Part shown: positions 1 to 8,171 of the stretch, piece by piece
How positions within the stretch are numbered: the first letter of the stretch is position 1
Layout: each line of letters begins with the position of its first letter
Notes under the pieces: generated by a model
The model's database searches: none
What the model was told of the DNA's origin: nothing
The model's input: only the letters and a program-made list of their open reading frames with translations
Assembly (NCBI GenBank): GCA_021847925.1
Contig: JAJZNI010000091.1
Coordinates: forward strand, 1 to 41,485
Source of the DNA: a bacterium
GTDB lineage: Bacteria > Chloroflexota > Dormibacteria > Aeolococcales > Aeolococcaceae
Direction: 5' to 3'
Length of the DNA stretch: 41,485 bases
Translations under genes and position numbers: made by a program

Positions 1-2
1 CC

Positions 3-398
3 GCCGCGGCGGGACTGGAGCCCCTGGGGTGGTGGCTCGCGGCGGCCGACTCGGCCGCCGATCACCCGTACCTCGCGACCGTTCCCGCGGCCGCCATCGA
101 GCGGGCCCTGGCGAGGACCCGCGGGCGGGTGACCCTGGACCGGCTGGACCTCCTCGAGATCAACGAGGCGTTCGCCGCCGTGGCGATCACCTCGACCAGG
201 ATGCTGGAGGCCGACCCGGAGCGGGTCAACGTCAACGGCGGCGCGATCGCTGTCGGGCACCCCATCGGGGCCACCGGGGCGCGCATCCTGATGACCCTGG
301 TGTACGAGCTCGGCAGGCGGGGCGGTGGTCACGGCGCGGCCGGCATCTGCAGCGGGACCGCGCAGGGCGAGGCGACCGTGGTCCGAGTCGGGGGCTGA
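3..398 (+). CDS. Acetyl-CoA acetyltransferase (thiolase), C-terminal part
   Basis: This is the 3' end of a thiolase gene; the 5' part, including the first catalytic Cys, lies outside the window. The reading frame is open from the first bases. Visible thiolase C-domain motifs are INEAFAAV, the NGGAIAVGHPIGATGAR block with the catalytic His, and a C-terminal Cys in GICSGTAQGEA, which occupies the place of the usual CxGGGxG. The family condenses or cleaves acyl-CoA with CoA. Together with the acyl-CoA dehydrogenase at 3497 it suggests beta-oxidation or degradation of branched acyl chains. It converges on the CLC gene 43 nt downstream. Confidence 0.9.
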   Translation, partial: AAAGLEPLGWWLAAADSAADHPYLATVPAAAIERALARTRGRVTLDRLDLLEINEAFAAVAITSTRMLEADPERVNVNGGAIAVGHPIGATGARILMTLVYELGRRGGGHGAAGICSGTAQGEATVVRVGG

Positions 399-400
399 CG

Positions 401-416
401 GGCCGGGAGCCCGGCC
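401..416. terminator. Inverted repeat between convergent genes
   Basis: GGCCGG and CCGGCC flank a 4-nt GAGC loop, 2 nt after the thiolase stop and before the CLC stop at 442. There is no T-tract. The position between convergent genes makes a bidirectional terminator plausible; this is inference. Confidence 0.4.
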
Positions 417-441
417 GGGGAGCCGCACCCCCGCAGCGGGG

Positions 442-2778
442 TCAGCCACCCTCCGGATCGTCCGCCGCCTCCACGACGGTGCGGCCCTCCCTCTCCCCCT
501 CGCCGGGGTCCGCCTCCGCCAACGGCGCCGCCGCCCCGTGGCCCGGAGCGCGGGACGTGCCCCCCGGCCTCTGCCCCCCCTCGCCGCGTGGTGGAGGAGC
601 GCCGCCCCCACGCGGCGCCAGGAGGATGACCCGCTCGCCCGCGCGGAGGATCAGGTCCCCTCGGGGGGGCACCAGCTCGCGCCCCTCGGTGGCCGCCACC
701 ACCACGCAACCGTCGGGCCAGGGGATGTCGCCGAGCCGCTTTCCGAGCCCCGGAGAGTGCGCTTCGATCCTGATCTCGACCGTGGAGTAGCCGTCCAGCG
801 GGCTGGTCGGCGTGTGCACCCGGGCCTGCGGGTCCGAGACGGCGAACTCCGCGACCAGGGCCCCCTTCTCCGACTCGCGGGCCTGGCTGGTGAGCTGGCG
901 GGCCATCGCCTCGAGCACGTTGCGACGGGTGATCCAGCCGCGCAGCCGGAGCCGGTCCGGAGAGAGCACCGGAAGCCCGACGCGGCCGAACATGTTGATC
1001 TGGCGGAGGGCCAGGTCCAGCGTCTCGTCGGAGAGCATCGCCTGAGGGCGTTGCTCGTCGGTGAGCGTGCCCACCAGCTCGGCCCAGCGCTCGCGGGTCA
1101 CCGGCTCGGGTGCCGCCTCGCCGCCGTCCGCCGCCGCGGCGGACGCGGCCGCCTGCACCTCCTCCCGGGAGACCGGCTGCATGACGTCGTGCACCCTGAG
1201 CGTCTGCAGCAGGCTGGTCGGCTTGGGGCGGTCGATGTCGATGCCCCGGCGCAGCAGCTTGGTGGTGTAGATGCTCCCGTAGCTGAGGCGCTTGGACACC
1301 GCGGCCGCGACGCCCACCGCCAGCATCACCGCCACCGTGAGCCCGTAGTTGCCCGTCATCTCGATCACGCTCGCCGTCGCCGTGAGGGGCGCCTGCGCCG
1401 CGGATCCAAACACCGCTCCCATGGCCACCACCGCGAAGACCGCGGGCGCGCCGGCACCCGGGCCGAAGACGCGCTCCACCAGCAGCCCGAACAGCATCCC
1501 TCCCATGGCCCCGGTGAACAGCGACGGCGCGAAGACGCCTCCGGAGCCGCCGATGGAGAGGGTGAGGCTCGCCGCCACGATCTTGCCGAGCATCAGCACG
1601 GCCAGCAGCCAGAGCACGACGTTGCCGGAGATGGCCCTGTCCATCACCGGGTACCCGACCCCGTAGAGCTGGGGGACGGCGAGCAGGAGGAGGCCGAGGG
1701 CCACGCCGCCCACCGCCGGGCGGGCCCACTCGGGGCGCCCCCGCCAGATCACGTCGACGACGTCCTCGAACCTGTACAGCACGGTCTTGAACCCCCCGCC
1801 CACCACTCCGGCGGCCAGCCCCAGGACCAGGATCAGGAGGTAGATCCCGGGGTTGGAGATGCCGAGGTCGTGGGGGATGGCGGTGAAGAAGGGCGGCGAG
1901 CCGAAGAAGGCCCGGCTCACCAGGTTGGCGGTGACCGAGGAGAGGATGCAGGCGACGATCGCATCCAGGGAGAACTCGCGGAGCACGATCTCGAAGCCGA
2001 AGAAGAGCCCGGTGATCGGCGCGTTGAAGGTGGCCGAGATGCCGCCCGCGGCCCCGCAGGCGACGATGATGCGGAGCTTGGTCTCCGACATCTGGACGAC
2101 CTGTCCCAGCGTCGAGGCCAGCGCGGAACCGATCTGGACGATCGGCCCCTCGCGTCCCACCGAACCTCCGGTCCCCAGGCACATGGCCGACGCGAAGGCC
2201 TTGACGAGGGTGACCTGGGGCCGGATCCGGCCGCCGTTCTCGGCCACCGCCACCATCACCTCGGGGACGCCGTGGCCACGCGCCTCGGGAGCGAACCGGG
2301 TGATGAACGGCCCGTAGAGGAGCCCTCCGAGGACGGGGACGAGGACGATGAACCAGACCCCGAGCCACGGGAGGTGCGGGCTGGGGATCCGGCCCTGCTG
2401 GCCGAACTCCTGGTACCCGGTGGCGAGCCAGGTGAACTCGAAGATCAGGTAGCGGAAGCCCACCGCGCCGAAGCCGGCCCCGATCCCGACCACCAGCGCC
2501 ATGGCGGCGAGGCCCAGCCGCGAGCCGCGGAACCAGGTCGAGATGCCGCGGGCGATGCTGCCGGCGACGCCCCTCTGCAGCGGGGTGCGCAGCCACTCGG
2601 AGCTCGCGAAGCGGAGCGGGATCTCCTCGCCCAGGCGGAGCAGCTCGCGAAGGCGGTCCGTACCGGCCCAGTGCAGGGGCCGGGCCTCCTCGCTGCGCAG
2701 CCACGCGAGCAGGCGCCGGCCGAGCGAGGGGCGCGGCGCCTCCGGCCCTCCTCCCTCCGCGCCGCCGCCGGCCCTCAC
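442..2778 (-). CDS. CLC-type chloride channel/transporter with CBS and TrkA-C-like tail
   Basis: This encodes a 778-aa membrane anion channel or exchanger of the CLC family. Motif 1 reads GHGVPEV where E. coli ClC-ec1 has GSGIPE. The gating-glutamate motif GREGP is intact (Glu210), and GGVFAPSLFTGA is present. Aligned on FNAP, the proton-pathway position E203 of ClC-ec1 is Ile264, next to Glu263. After about ten helices come a CBS-pair region (near VHDVMQPV) and a TrkA-C/RCK-C-like domain (near ELVPPRGDLILRAGERVILLA), then a disordered Gly/Pro tail. The GTG start at 2778 overlaps the tetR stop by 4 nt (GTGA), so the two genes form one transcription unit and TetR probably controls it. A long open antisense frame here is a GC-bias shadow. 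Confidence 0.9.
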   Translation of the reverse strand: MRAGGGAEGGGPEAPRPSLGRRLLAWLRSEEARPLHWAGTDRLRELLRLGEEIPLRFASSEWLRTPLQRGVAGSIARGISTWFRGSRLGLAAMALVVGIGAGFGAVGFRYLIFEFTWLATGYQEFGQQGRIPSPHLPWLGVWFIVLVPVLGGLLYGPFITRFAPEARGHGVPEVMVAVAENGGRIRPQVTLVKAFASAMCLGTGGSVGREGPIVQIGSALASTLGQVVQMSETKLRIIVACGAAGGISATFNAPITGLFFGFEIVLREFSLDAIVACILSSVTANLVSRAFFGSPPFFTAIPHDLGISNPGIYLLILVLGLAAGVVGGGFKTVLYRFEDVVDVIWRGRPEWARPAVGGVALGLLLLAVPQLYGVGYPVMDRAISGNVVLWLLAVLMLGKIVAASLTLSIGGSGGVFAPSLFTGAMGGMLFGLLVERVFGPGAGAPAVFAVVAMGAVFGSAAQAPLTATASVIEMTGNYGLTVAVMLAVGVAAAVSKRLSYGSIYTTKLLRRGIDIDRPKPTSLLQTLRVHDVMQPVSREEVQAAASAAAADGGEAAPEPVTRERWAELVGTLTDEQRPQAMLSDETLDLALRQINMFGRVGLPVLSPDRLRLRGWITRRNVLEAMARQLTSQARESEKGALVAEFAVSDPQARVHTPTSPLDGYSTVEIRIEAHSPGLGKRLGDIPWPDGCVVVAATEGRELVPPRGDLILRAGERVILLAPRGGGAPPPRGEGGQRPGGTSRAPGHGAAAPLAEADPGEGEREGRTVVEAADDPEGG
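582..617. repeat. 10-bp inverted repeat inside the CLC gene
   Basis: CGCCGCGTGG (582-591) and CCACGCGGCG (608-617) are perfect complements with a 16-nt spacer. They encode part of the Gly/Pro-rich C-terminal tail. They could form an mRNA hairpin near the end of the transcript. Confidence 0.45.
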
Positions 2779-3371
2779 CGCGTCCGCACCCCTGCCAGCA
2801 GGGCGTCCATCGCGCGGCCGACGTTGGCCCACTGGAAGCCGGTCTCGTCGAGGGCCCGGTGGAGCATGAGGCCGTCGTTGAGGGCGAGCAGGATCGAGGC
2901 CAGGGCGTTGGCGGGCAGGTCGGCCACCTCGCCGGACGCCATCGCCTCCTCCACCCAGCGGCGGAGCACGCGGCGGTTGCGCTCCACCGCCGCGCTCAGC
3001 CGCGCCCGGATCTCCGGGTCGGTGAGGGCGACGGCCCAGAGGTCGGCGAGCACCTGGGTCCGCAGCGGGTCCCCGGCTCGCTCGAGCATCCAGCGCGTCA
3101 GCCTGCGGAGGCGCTCCGTGCCCTGCGGGTGGCGGCGTTCGAGGGCCTCCGTCATGGCCTGCACGGCGGCGGCGTCGTCCTCGATCAGCGCCTCCATCAG
3201 CGCCCGCTTCGAGGCGAAGTGGGCGTAGAAGGCCCCCTTGCTCAAACCCGCCTCGTCGCACACGTCGTCCACGGTCATGTCGCGCCACCCCTGGGCGGAG
3301 GCCCTCCTCCAGGCGGCGGTGACGAAGGTGCGCTGGCGAGCCGTGCGAGTCGTCTCGCGCAACCTCGGCAT
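2775..3371 (-). CDS. TetR-family transcriptional regulator
   Basis: This 198-aa protein has an N-terminal TetR DNA-binding domain: the helix-turn-helix is at about residues 33-55 and ends in the typical GLSKGAFYAHFASKRAL. A helical ligand-binding C-domain follows. The ATG at 3371 is preferred over upstream GTG/TTG codons because a TATCCT hexamer ends 8 nt before it, as in other promoters of this window. The gene overlaps the start of the CLC gene and is divergent from the acyl-CoA dehydrogenase. A partial palindrome, ACTGACCAGT, lies in the promoter region at 3397-3406 and is a candidate operator. The ligand is unknown. Control of both flanking units is inference. Confidence 0.9.
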   Translation of the reverse strand: MPRLRETTRTARQRTFVTAAWRRASAQGWRDMTVDDVCDEAGLSKGAFYAHFASKRALMEALIEDDAAAVQAMTEALERRHPQGTERLRRLTRWMLERAGDPLRTQVLADLWAVALTDPEIRARLSAAVERNRRVLRRWVEEAMASGEVADLPANALASILLALNDGLMLHRALDETGFQWANVGRAMDALLAGVRTR

Positions 3372-3379
3372 CCCCGCAC

Positions 3380-3385
3380 AGGATA
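3380..3385 (-). promoter_or_regulatory. Leaderless-type -10 of tetR
   Basis: TATCCT on the minus strand, 8 nt upstream of the ATG at 3371. Confidence 0.45.
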
Positions 3386-3396
3386 TCACCAAAAAG

Positions 3397-3406
3397 ACTG
3401 ACCAGT
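3397..3406. promoter_or_regulatory. Candidate TetR operator
   Basis: ACTGACCAGT, an ACTG/CAGT inverted repeat, sits in the tetR-acd intergenic region at the expected -35/spacer position of tetR. It lies in one of the few AT-richer stretches here. Binding by the adjacent TetR protein is inferred from position. Confidence 0.4.
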
Positions 3407-3484
3407 ACGTTTATCTCGGGTCGCCGGGGAAGCGCCGGCGCCCGCCTCGGCCCGGCGGGGTCCGCGTGACGGGCTCCGCCATGT

Positions 3485-3490
3485 CAGAGT
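3485..3490 (+). promoter_or_regulatory. Leaderless-type -10 of the acyl-CoA dehydrogenase gene
   Basis: CAGAGT, 6 nt before the GTG at 3497. Almost the same TCAGANT box precedes meaB at 9045. Confidence 0.4.
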
Positions 3491-3496
3491 CAGGCC

Positions 3497-4672
3497 GTGG
3501 ACCTGGGTCTCAGCGAGGACCAGCTGTCGATCCGCGCCGCCCTGCGTGAGCTGGCGCGCACGAGGATCGCGCCCCGGGCCCGGGAGGTCGACGAGACCGG
3601 TGCCTTCCCCTGGGACTACGTCGAGCTGTTTCGCGGCCACGACGTCTTCGCCATCCCGTTCCCGGCCGAGCACGGAGGGCTGGGGGGCGATGCGCTGACC
3701 CTCGCGCTCGCCGTCGAGGAGCTGGCCCGGGTCGACACCACCGCCTCGCTCATCCTCGCGGTGCAGGCGCTCGGCTCCTACCCCATCACGCTCGCGGGGA
3801 GCGCCGAGCAGCGGCGGCGCCTGCTCCCCGACCTGGCGAGCGGCGCCCGGCTCGCCGCGTACGCCCTCAGCGAGCCAGGCGCGGGGAGCGACCCCGCCGG
3901 GATGGAGACGCGCGCGGAGCGTCGCGACGACGGCTACGTCATCACCGGGACCAAGACGTGGATATCGGGGGGAGGCGTCGCCGACACCATCACCGTGTTC
4001 GCCAAGACCGATCCCGGCGCGGGGGCGTCGGGGGTCTCGGCCTTCGTCCTCGAGGACGCGCGGAGCGCGCCCGGTCTCAGCGCGTCCACCATCCACGGCA
4101 AGCTGGGCATCCGCGGGAGCAACACCGCCGAGCTGCGCTTCGAAGGGGTCGCCGTGCCGGAGGCCAACCGCCTCGGGGCCGAGGGCGAGGGGCTCCGGAT
4201 CGCCCTCCGCGTCCTGGACCGCTCCCGTCCGGGGATCGCCGCCCAGGCCGTCGGCATCGCCCAGGGCGCCCTGGACTGCGCCGTGGACTACGCCCGCGAG
4301 CGCCGCCAGTTCGGGCGGCCCATCGCCGAGTTCCAGGCGATCCAGTTCATGCTCGCCGACATGGATGCGCAGATCCAGGCCGCGCGTGCCGTCACCCACC
4401 TCGCCTGCCGCATGATCGACGCCGGGGCCGACGGCACGACCAGGGTGGCGGCGATCGCGAAGCTCGTGGCCAGCGACACGGCGATGCGGGTGACCACGGA
4501 TGCCGTCCAGGTCCTGGGCGGCTACGGCTATGTCAGCGACTTCCCGGTCGAGCGGATGATGCGCGATGCCAAGATCACCCAGATCTACGAGGGCACCAAC
4601 CAGATCCAGCGCCTGGTGATCGCGCGTGCCCTGCTGGGCGAGCGGGGAGCGGGAGGACGTTCCTCATCCTGA
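3497..4672 (+). CDS. Acyl-CoA dehydrogenase
   Basis: A full-length (391 aa) FAD-dependent acyl-CoA dehydrogenase that introduces the alpha,beta double bond in an acyl-CoA and passes electrons to ETF. The order is N-terminal helical domain, middle beta domain (YALSEPGAGSD for FAD/substrate contacts, WISGG), then C-terminal helical domain. The catalytic base is Glu365 in IYEGTNQIQ, and ARERRQFGRPI and QVLGGYGY are typical family blocks. The GTG start at 3497 gives the normal MDLGLSEDQ N-terminus. Which chain (short or branched) it prefers cannot be read from the sequence. It is divergent from tetR, which may regulate it. Confidence 0.95.
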   Translation: MDLGLSEDQLSIRAALRELARTRIAPRAREVDETGAFPWDYVELFRGHDVFAIPFPAEHGGLGGDALTLALAVEELARVDTTASLILAVQALGSYPITLAGSAEQRRRLLPDLASGARLAAYALSEPGAGSDPAGMETRAERRDDGYVITGTKTWISGGGVADTITVFAKTDPGAGASGVSAFVLEDARSAPGLSASTIHGKLGIRGSNTAELRFEGVAVPEANRLGAEGEGLRIALRVLDRSRPGIAAQAVGIAQGALDCAVDYARERRQFGRPIAEFQAIQFMLADMDAQIQAARAVTHLACRMIDAGADGTTRVAAIAKLVASDTAMRVTTDAVQVLGGYGYVSDFPVERMMRDAKITQIYEGTNQIQRLVIARALLGERGAGGRSSS

Positions 4673-4778
4673 GCATCCGGCGGTTGCGAGACGGTCTCGC
4701 CCATCTCCTCGCCACCACGCTGGATCCTCACCAGGGCGGCGCCGGCCGTCAACCCTCACCGGGCGGGGCCTGATCACG

Positions 4779-4799
4779 CGGGACCCGGGCCGGGTCCCG
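4779..4799 (+). terminator. Hairpin downstream of the acyl-CoA dehydrogenase gene
   Basis: CGGGACCC and GGGTCCCG form a perfect 8-bp stem with a 5-nt loop, about 105 nt after the stop. There is no T-tract. Confidence 0.4.
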
Positions 4800-4870
4800 A
4801 CCGCGACCGGGGCGGAGGTCATCGATCAGAGGGCGGCATGGCCGCTGCAGCAGCCCGGTGGTTCGCGGCA

Positions 4871-4876
4871 TACTCT
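4871..4876 (+). promoter_or_regulatory. Candidate -10 of pfk
   Basis: TACTCT hexamer. With the TTG start at 5005 it implies a leader of about 120 nt, unlike the leaderless genes of this window. Confidence 0.3.
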
Positions 4877-5004
4877 GGAGACCCCGCGACGGCGGTCGCC
4901 TCATCCAGCCCCGGTTCGGCGGCGCCGCGCACGGGATGCTCGTCGCCCTCGGGTCCACCGAGCACGATGCCTTCGACCATCAGCCGGGGCACGGGAGCCA
5001 GGCA

Positions 5005-6039
5005 TTGCGGATCGGGATTCTCACCGGGGGTGGTGACGCCCCAGGGCTCAACGCGGCCATTCGTGGTGTGGGCCGGCGCGCCCTCGCCCACGGAGATACC
5101 GTCATTGGTGTCAAGAACGGGTGGGCGGGACTGATCGGTGACGGCGACTACATGGAGCTGGACCGGCGCGCCTTCTCGGGCATCCTTCAGCTCGGCGGCA
5201 CCGTGCTGGGCAGCTCCCGGACCAATCCCATGAAGCGCGAGGGGGGCCGTGAGGAGGTCCTCCGCAACCTGGGCCGGGCCGAGCTCGACGCCCTGGTCGC
5301 CATCGGCGGCGACGACACGCTCTCCGTCGCCGCCTGGCTGGCCGAGCACGGCGGCCCGGTGGTCGGCGTGCCCAAGACGATGGACAACGACCTCTCCGTC
5401 ACCGACTACTGCATCGGCTTCGACACCGCGGTGAGCCGGGTCGCGGAGGCCGTCGACCGGCTGCACACGACCGCCGCCGCCCACCACCGGGTGATGGTGG
5501 TCGAGGTCATGGGTCGCGACACCGGCTGGGTCGCGCTCATGGGTGGCATCGCGGGCGGTGCCGACCTCGTCCTCATCCCCGAGATCAGGGTGAGCCTGGA
5601 CGAGGTGCTGGAGCGCCTCCAGAGGCGTCTCCGCAGCGGCAGCGACTTCTCGATCATCGTGGTCGCCGAGGGTGTGGAGATGGAGGGCGTCACCGACAAG
5701 GAGGCGGCCGGGGGCAAGCGCGACGCCTTCGGCCACGTCCAGCTCAGCAAGCGCGGCGTCGGCGAGACGCTCGCGGAGCTGATCGAGGAGCGCCTCGGCC
5801 ACGAGACCCGCACGACGGTGCTGGGCCACACCCAGCGGGGCGGCACGCCGTCGGCCTACGACCGGATCTGGGCCACCCGGGTGGGCGTGGCCGCCTTCGA
5901 CCTGGTGCTCCAGAAGAGCTGGGGGATGATGCCCGTGGTCCGCAACGGCGCGGTGGAGACGGCCCCGATCGCCGACGTCGTCGCCGAGCAGCGCAGGGTC
6001 CCCCAGGAGCTGTACGAGCTGGCCAAGGTCTTCTACTGA
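5005..6039 (+). CDS. 6-phosphofructokinase, PPi-dependent type by signature residues
   Basis: A 344-aa phosphofructokinase that converts fructose 6-phosphate to fructose 1,6-bisphosphate. The TTG start is chosen because it yields the family's normal N-terminus MRIGILTGGGDAPGLN, with a GGGAG ribosome-binding site 7 nt upstream. The ATG at 4936 would add 23 unrelated residues. Numbering coincides with E. coli PfkA: position 104 is Asp (GGDD) instead of Gly, and position 124 is Lys (PKTMDND) instead of Gly. These two residues are the established determinants of pyrophosphate use. The catalytic Asp of MDND is intact. The enzyme is therefore probably PPi-dependent and reversible; the donor is inferred from residues, not shown. 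Confidence 0.9.
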   Translation: MRIGILTGGGDAPGLNAAIRGVGRRALAHGDTVIGVKNGWAGLIGDGDYMELDRRAFSGILQLGGTVLGSSRTNPMKREGGREEVLRNLGRAELDALVAIGGDDTLSVAAWLAEHGGPVVGVPKTMDNDLSVTDYCIGFDTAVSRVAEAVDRLHTTAAAHHRVMVVEVMGRDTGWVALMGGIAGGADLVLIPEIRVSLDEVLERLQRRLRSGSDFSIIVVAEGVEMEGVTDKEAAGGKRDAFGHVQLSKRGVGETLAELIEERLGHETRTTVLGHTQRGGTPSAYDRIWATRVGVAAFDLVLQKSWGMMPVVRNGAVETAPIADVVAEQRRVPQELYELAKVFY

Positions 6040-6119
6040 GGTCCCTCCGGCCGGGCGCCGGCGAGCCGGGGCCGCCCTGTCCGAAATCGGCGAGCGCGCG
6101 GCGCGGGGTGCCGCGCACC

Positions 6120-7643
6120 ATGGCATCCGTGGACGACACCGGGAGCCGCTACCGCGCCGTGGCCAGCCGTGACCGCCGCTTCGAGGGGCGGTTCGTCGTC
6201 GCGGTCACCTCGACGGGGGTCTACTGCCGCGTCGGCTGCCCCTCCCGCACCCCGCGCCGGGAGAACGTGCGCTTCTACCCGACCGCGGCGGCGGCCGAGG
6301 CGGCCGGATTCCGGCCCTGCCGGCGCTGCCACCCCGAGGAGGGGGCCGCGTCCGGGGACGGCATGGTGGGCCGGGCCCTCGCGCTCATCGCCTCCGGTGC
6401 GGTGGACGGGGAGGGGGTTGCGGGGACGGCCCGCCGCCTGGGGGTGAGCCCGCGCACCCTGCATCGCCGCCTCGCCGCGGAGGTCGGCGCCCGGCCGGCC
6501 CTGCTCGCCCGCAGCCGCCGCGTGCAGACCGCCCATGCCCTCATCACCCGGACGGCCCTGCCCTTCACCGAGATTGCCTTCGCCGCAGGGTTCAACTCCC
6601 TGCGCAGCTTCAACGAGGCGATTCGCACCGAGCTCGGCGCCTCCCCCGGCCGGCTGCGGCGGACGGGCGCGGGGGGCGAGCCGGCACCCGCCGGCGGCGG
6701 AGCGACCCCGCCGCCGGCGGGCTGGGTGACCCTGCGCCTGGCGGCCCGGTCGCCCTTCGCGGCCGCCCCGCTCCTCGCCTTCCTCGCGGTGCGCGCCCTC
6801 CCCGGGGTCGAGGAGGGGGATGGAGCCACCTACGCCCGATCCCTGCGCACCCGGCATGGCTGCGCCCTGGTGCGCCTGGCGCCCGAGGGGGCCCACGTCG
6901 CGCTCCGCGCCCGCCTCGACGACCTGCGCGACCTGGAGGAGGTGGTGCGCCGCTCACGCCGCCTCCTCGATCTCGAGGTGGACCCCGCCGCCGTGGACGC
7001 GTGCCTGTCCGGCGACCGGCTCCTCGCTCCCCTGGTCGCGGCGGCCCCGGGGCTGCGGGTGCCACGCAGCGCCGAGCCCTTCGAGACCGCGGTCCGCACC
7101 GTGATCGGCCAGCAGGTGTCCGTGCCCGGCGCCCGCACCATCGCGGGCCGGCTGGCGGGCCGGTACGGCACCGCGCTCAGCGAGCCGTCGGGCGCGGTGA
7201 CCCGTCTCTTCCCCGGCCCGGAGCGGCTCGCCGGCGCCGACCTCGACGGCCTCGGGCTCACCCGGGCCCGCGCCGCCTCCATCCGCGCCCTGAGCCGCGC
7301 GGTGGTGGCGGGCGACCTGGACCTCGAGAGCGGCCCTCCCGACGAGGTGGATGCCGTCCTGAGCCGCCTGCCGGGGTTCGGTCCCTGGACACGCTCCGCC
7401 ATCCTGATGCGGGCGTGCGCCGATCCCGATGCCCTCCCGACCTCCGACCTCGGCCTGCGCCGCGCCCTGGAGCGCCTCGGGCAGCCGTCCGACCCTCGCA
7501 GCCTCTCCCGTCACGCCGAGCGATGGCGTCCCTGGCGCAGCTACGCCACCATGCATCTCTGGAACAGCGTCGCGGCGCATCCCGCGCCCCGGCGGCGCAC
7601 GCCGGCGGCGAGCGCCGTCCCCACCACGGAGCCAGGCCCATGA
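6120..7643 (+). CDS. Ada-type regulator fused to AlkA DNA-3-methyladenine glycosylase
   Basis: A 507-aa fusion. Residues about 5-75 are the Ada zinc domain with Cys36, Cys40, Cys67 and Cys70 at exactly the spacing of Ada C38/C42/C69/C72; Cys36 is the methylphosphotriester acceptor. Residues about 85-180 are an AraC-type DNA-binding domain. After a Pro/Gly linker come the AlkA N-domain (about 200-280) and a helix-hairpin-helix glycosylase domain (LSRLPGFGPWTRSA) with catalytic Asp443 in LPTSDLG. The protein should sense alkylated phosphate backbone, activate transcription and excise 3-methyladenine. GTG at 6108 is an alternative in-frame start. The stop overlaps ogt (ATGA), so sensor, glycosylase and methyltransferase are co-expressed. 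Confidence 0.93.
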   Translation: MASVDDTGSRYRAVASRDRRFEGRFVVAVTSTGVYCRVGCPSRTPRRENVRFYPTAAAAEAAGFRPCRRCHPEEGAASGDGMVGRALALIASGAVDGEGVAGTARRLGVSPRTLHRRLAAEVGARPALLARSRRVQTAHALITRTALPFTEIAFAAGFNSLRSFNEAIRTELGASPGRLRRTGAGGEPAPAGGGATPPPAGWVTLRLAARSPFAAAPLLAFLAVRALPGVEEGDGATYARSLRTRHGCALVRLAPEGAHVALRARLDDLRDLEEVVRRSRRLLDLEVDPAAVDACLSGDRLLAPLVAAAPGLRVPRSAEPFETAVRTVIGQQVSVPGARTIAGRLAGRYGTALSEPSGAVTRLFPGPERLAGADLDGLGLTRARAASIRALSRAVVAGDLDLESGPPDEVDAVLSRLPGFGPWTRSAILMRACADPDALPTSDLGLRRALERLGQPSDPRSLSRHAERWRPWRSYATMHLWNSVAAHPAPRRRTPAASAVPTTEPGP

Positions 7644-8167
7644 CCTACACCGCCTGCACCCTGACCATCCCCTTCGGGGTCTTCACCGTCATCGCCGAGG
7701 GAGACCTCGTGGTCGCCGGCGGCTTCAGCGCCGACGTCACGTCCCTGCGCCCCCGGCTCCCCGACCCCACCGCCGCGATCTCCGTCCGTGACGGCATGGG
7801 CGACACCTCCACGGCCCTCGCCGCCTACTTCGACGGCGACGTGACCGCGATCGATGCGCTCCCCGTGCGCGCCGAGGGGAGCCCGGTGATGCGCCGCCTC
7901 TGGGCGGAGCTGCGACGCATCCCGGCCGGCGAGGTGCGCAGCTACGCCGAGCTCGGAGGGGGCCGGCGCCACGCGCGCGTCGCGGGGGCGGCCTGCGCGC
8001 GCAATCCCATCCCGCTGGTCATCCCCTGCCACCGGGTGGTGCGTTCCGATGGCGGCCTGGGAGGCTTCGGCTGGGGGCTCCCGATCAAGACCTGGCTGCT
8101 CGACCATGAGCGGGCGGCCACCGGGAGGGAGGGGCACGAGCGGCGGCCCGCGTCCGCCGGGGGGTGA
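7640..8167 (+). CDS. ogt: Methylated-DNA--protein-cysteine methyltransferase
   Basis: A 175-aa O6-alkylguanine-DNA alkyltransferase that accepts the alkyl group on Cys130 in the IPCHRVV motif and is consumed by the reaction. The C-terminal domain has the usual RIPAGEVRSYAEL, ARVAGAACARNPIPL and GGLGGFGWGLPIK blocks. The N-terminal domain is short and poorly conserved. Its ATG overlaps the stop of the Ada-AlkA gene by 4 nt, so the pair acts as a two-gene alkylation-repair operon, in effect a split Ada system. It converges on the methyltransferase gene ending at 8172. Confidence 0.95.
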   Translation: MTYTACTLTIPFGVFTVIAEGDLVVAGGFSADVTSLRPRLPDPTAAISVRDGMGDTSTALAAYFDGDVTAIDALPVRAEGSPVMRRLWAELRRIPAGEVRSYAELGGGRRHARVAGAACARNPIPLVIPCHRVVRSDGGLGGFGWGLPIKTWLLDHERAATGREGHERRPASAGG

Positions 8168-8171
8168 CCGC

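Larger units (their letters stand above)
4673..5004. other. 332-nt intergenic region before pfk
   Basis: No convincing gene. It holds a perfect odd palindrome at 4686-4700 (GCGAGAC-G-GTCTCGC), 13 nt after the acyl-CoA dehydrogenase stop; a hairpin at 4779-4799; and a TACTCT box at 4871-4876. The stretch from about 4883 to 5004 would be the 5' untranslated leader of pfk. Confidence 0.5.

Noticed and set aside
325-3228. 967-codon plus-strand open frame opposite the CLC and tetR genes
   Set aside because: Shadow frame caused by high GC; low-complexity R/G/P/A-rich translation without family motifs, while the minus strand encodes clear CLC and TetR proteins.
4858-5004. pfk starting at GTG 4858 or ATG 4936
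   Set aside because: These would add residues unlike the family; TTG at 5005 gives the canonical MRIGILTGGGD start and exact E. coli numbering.
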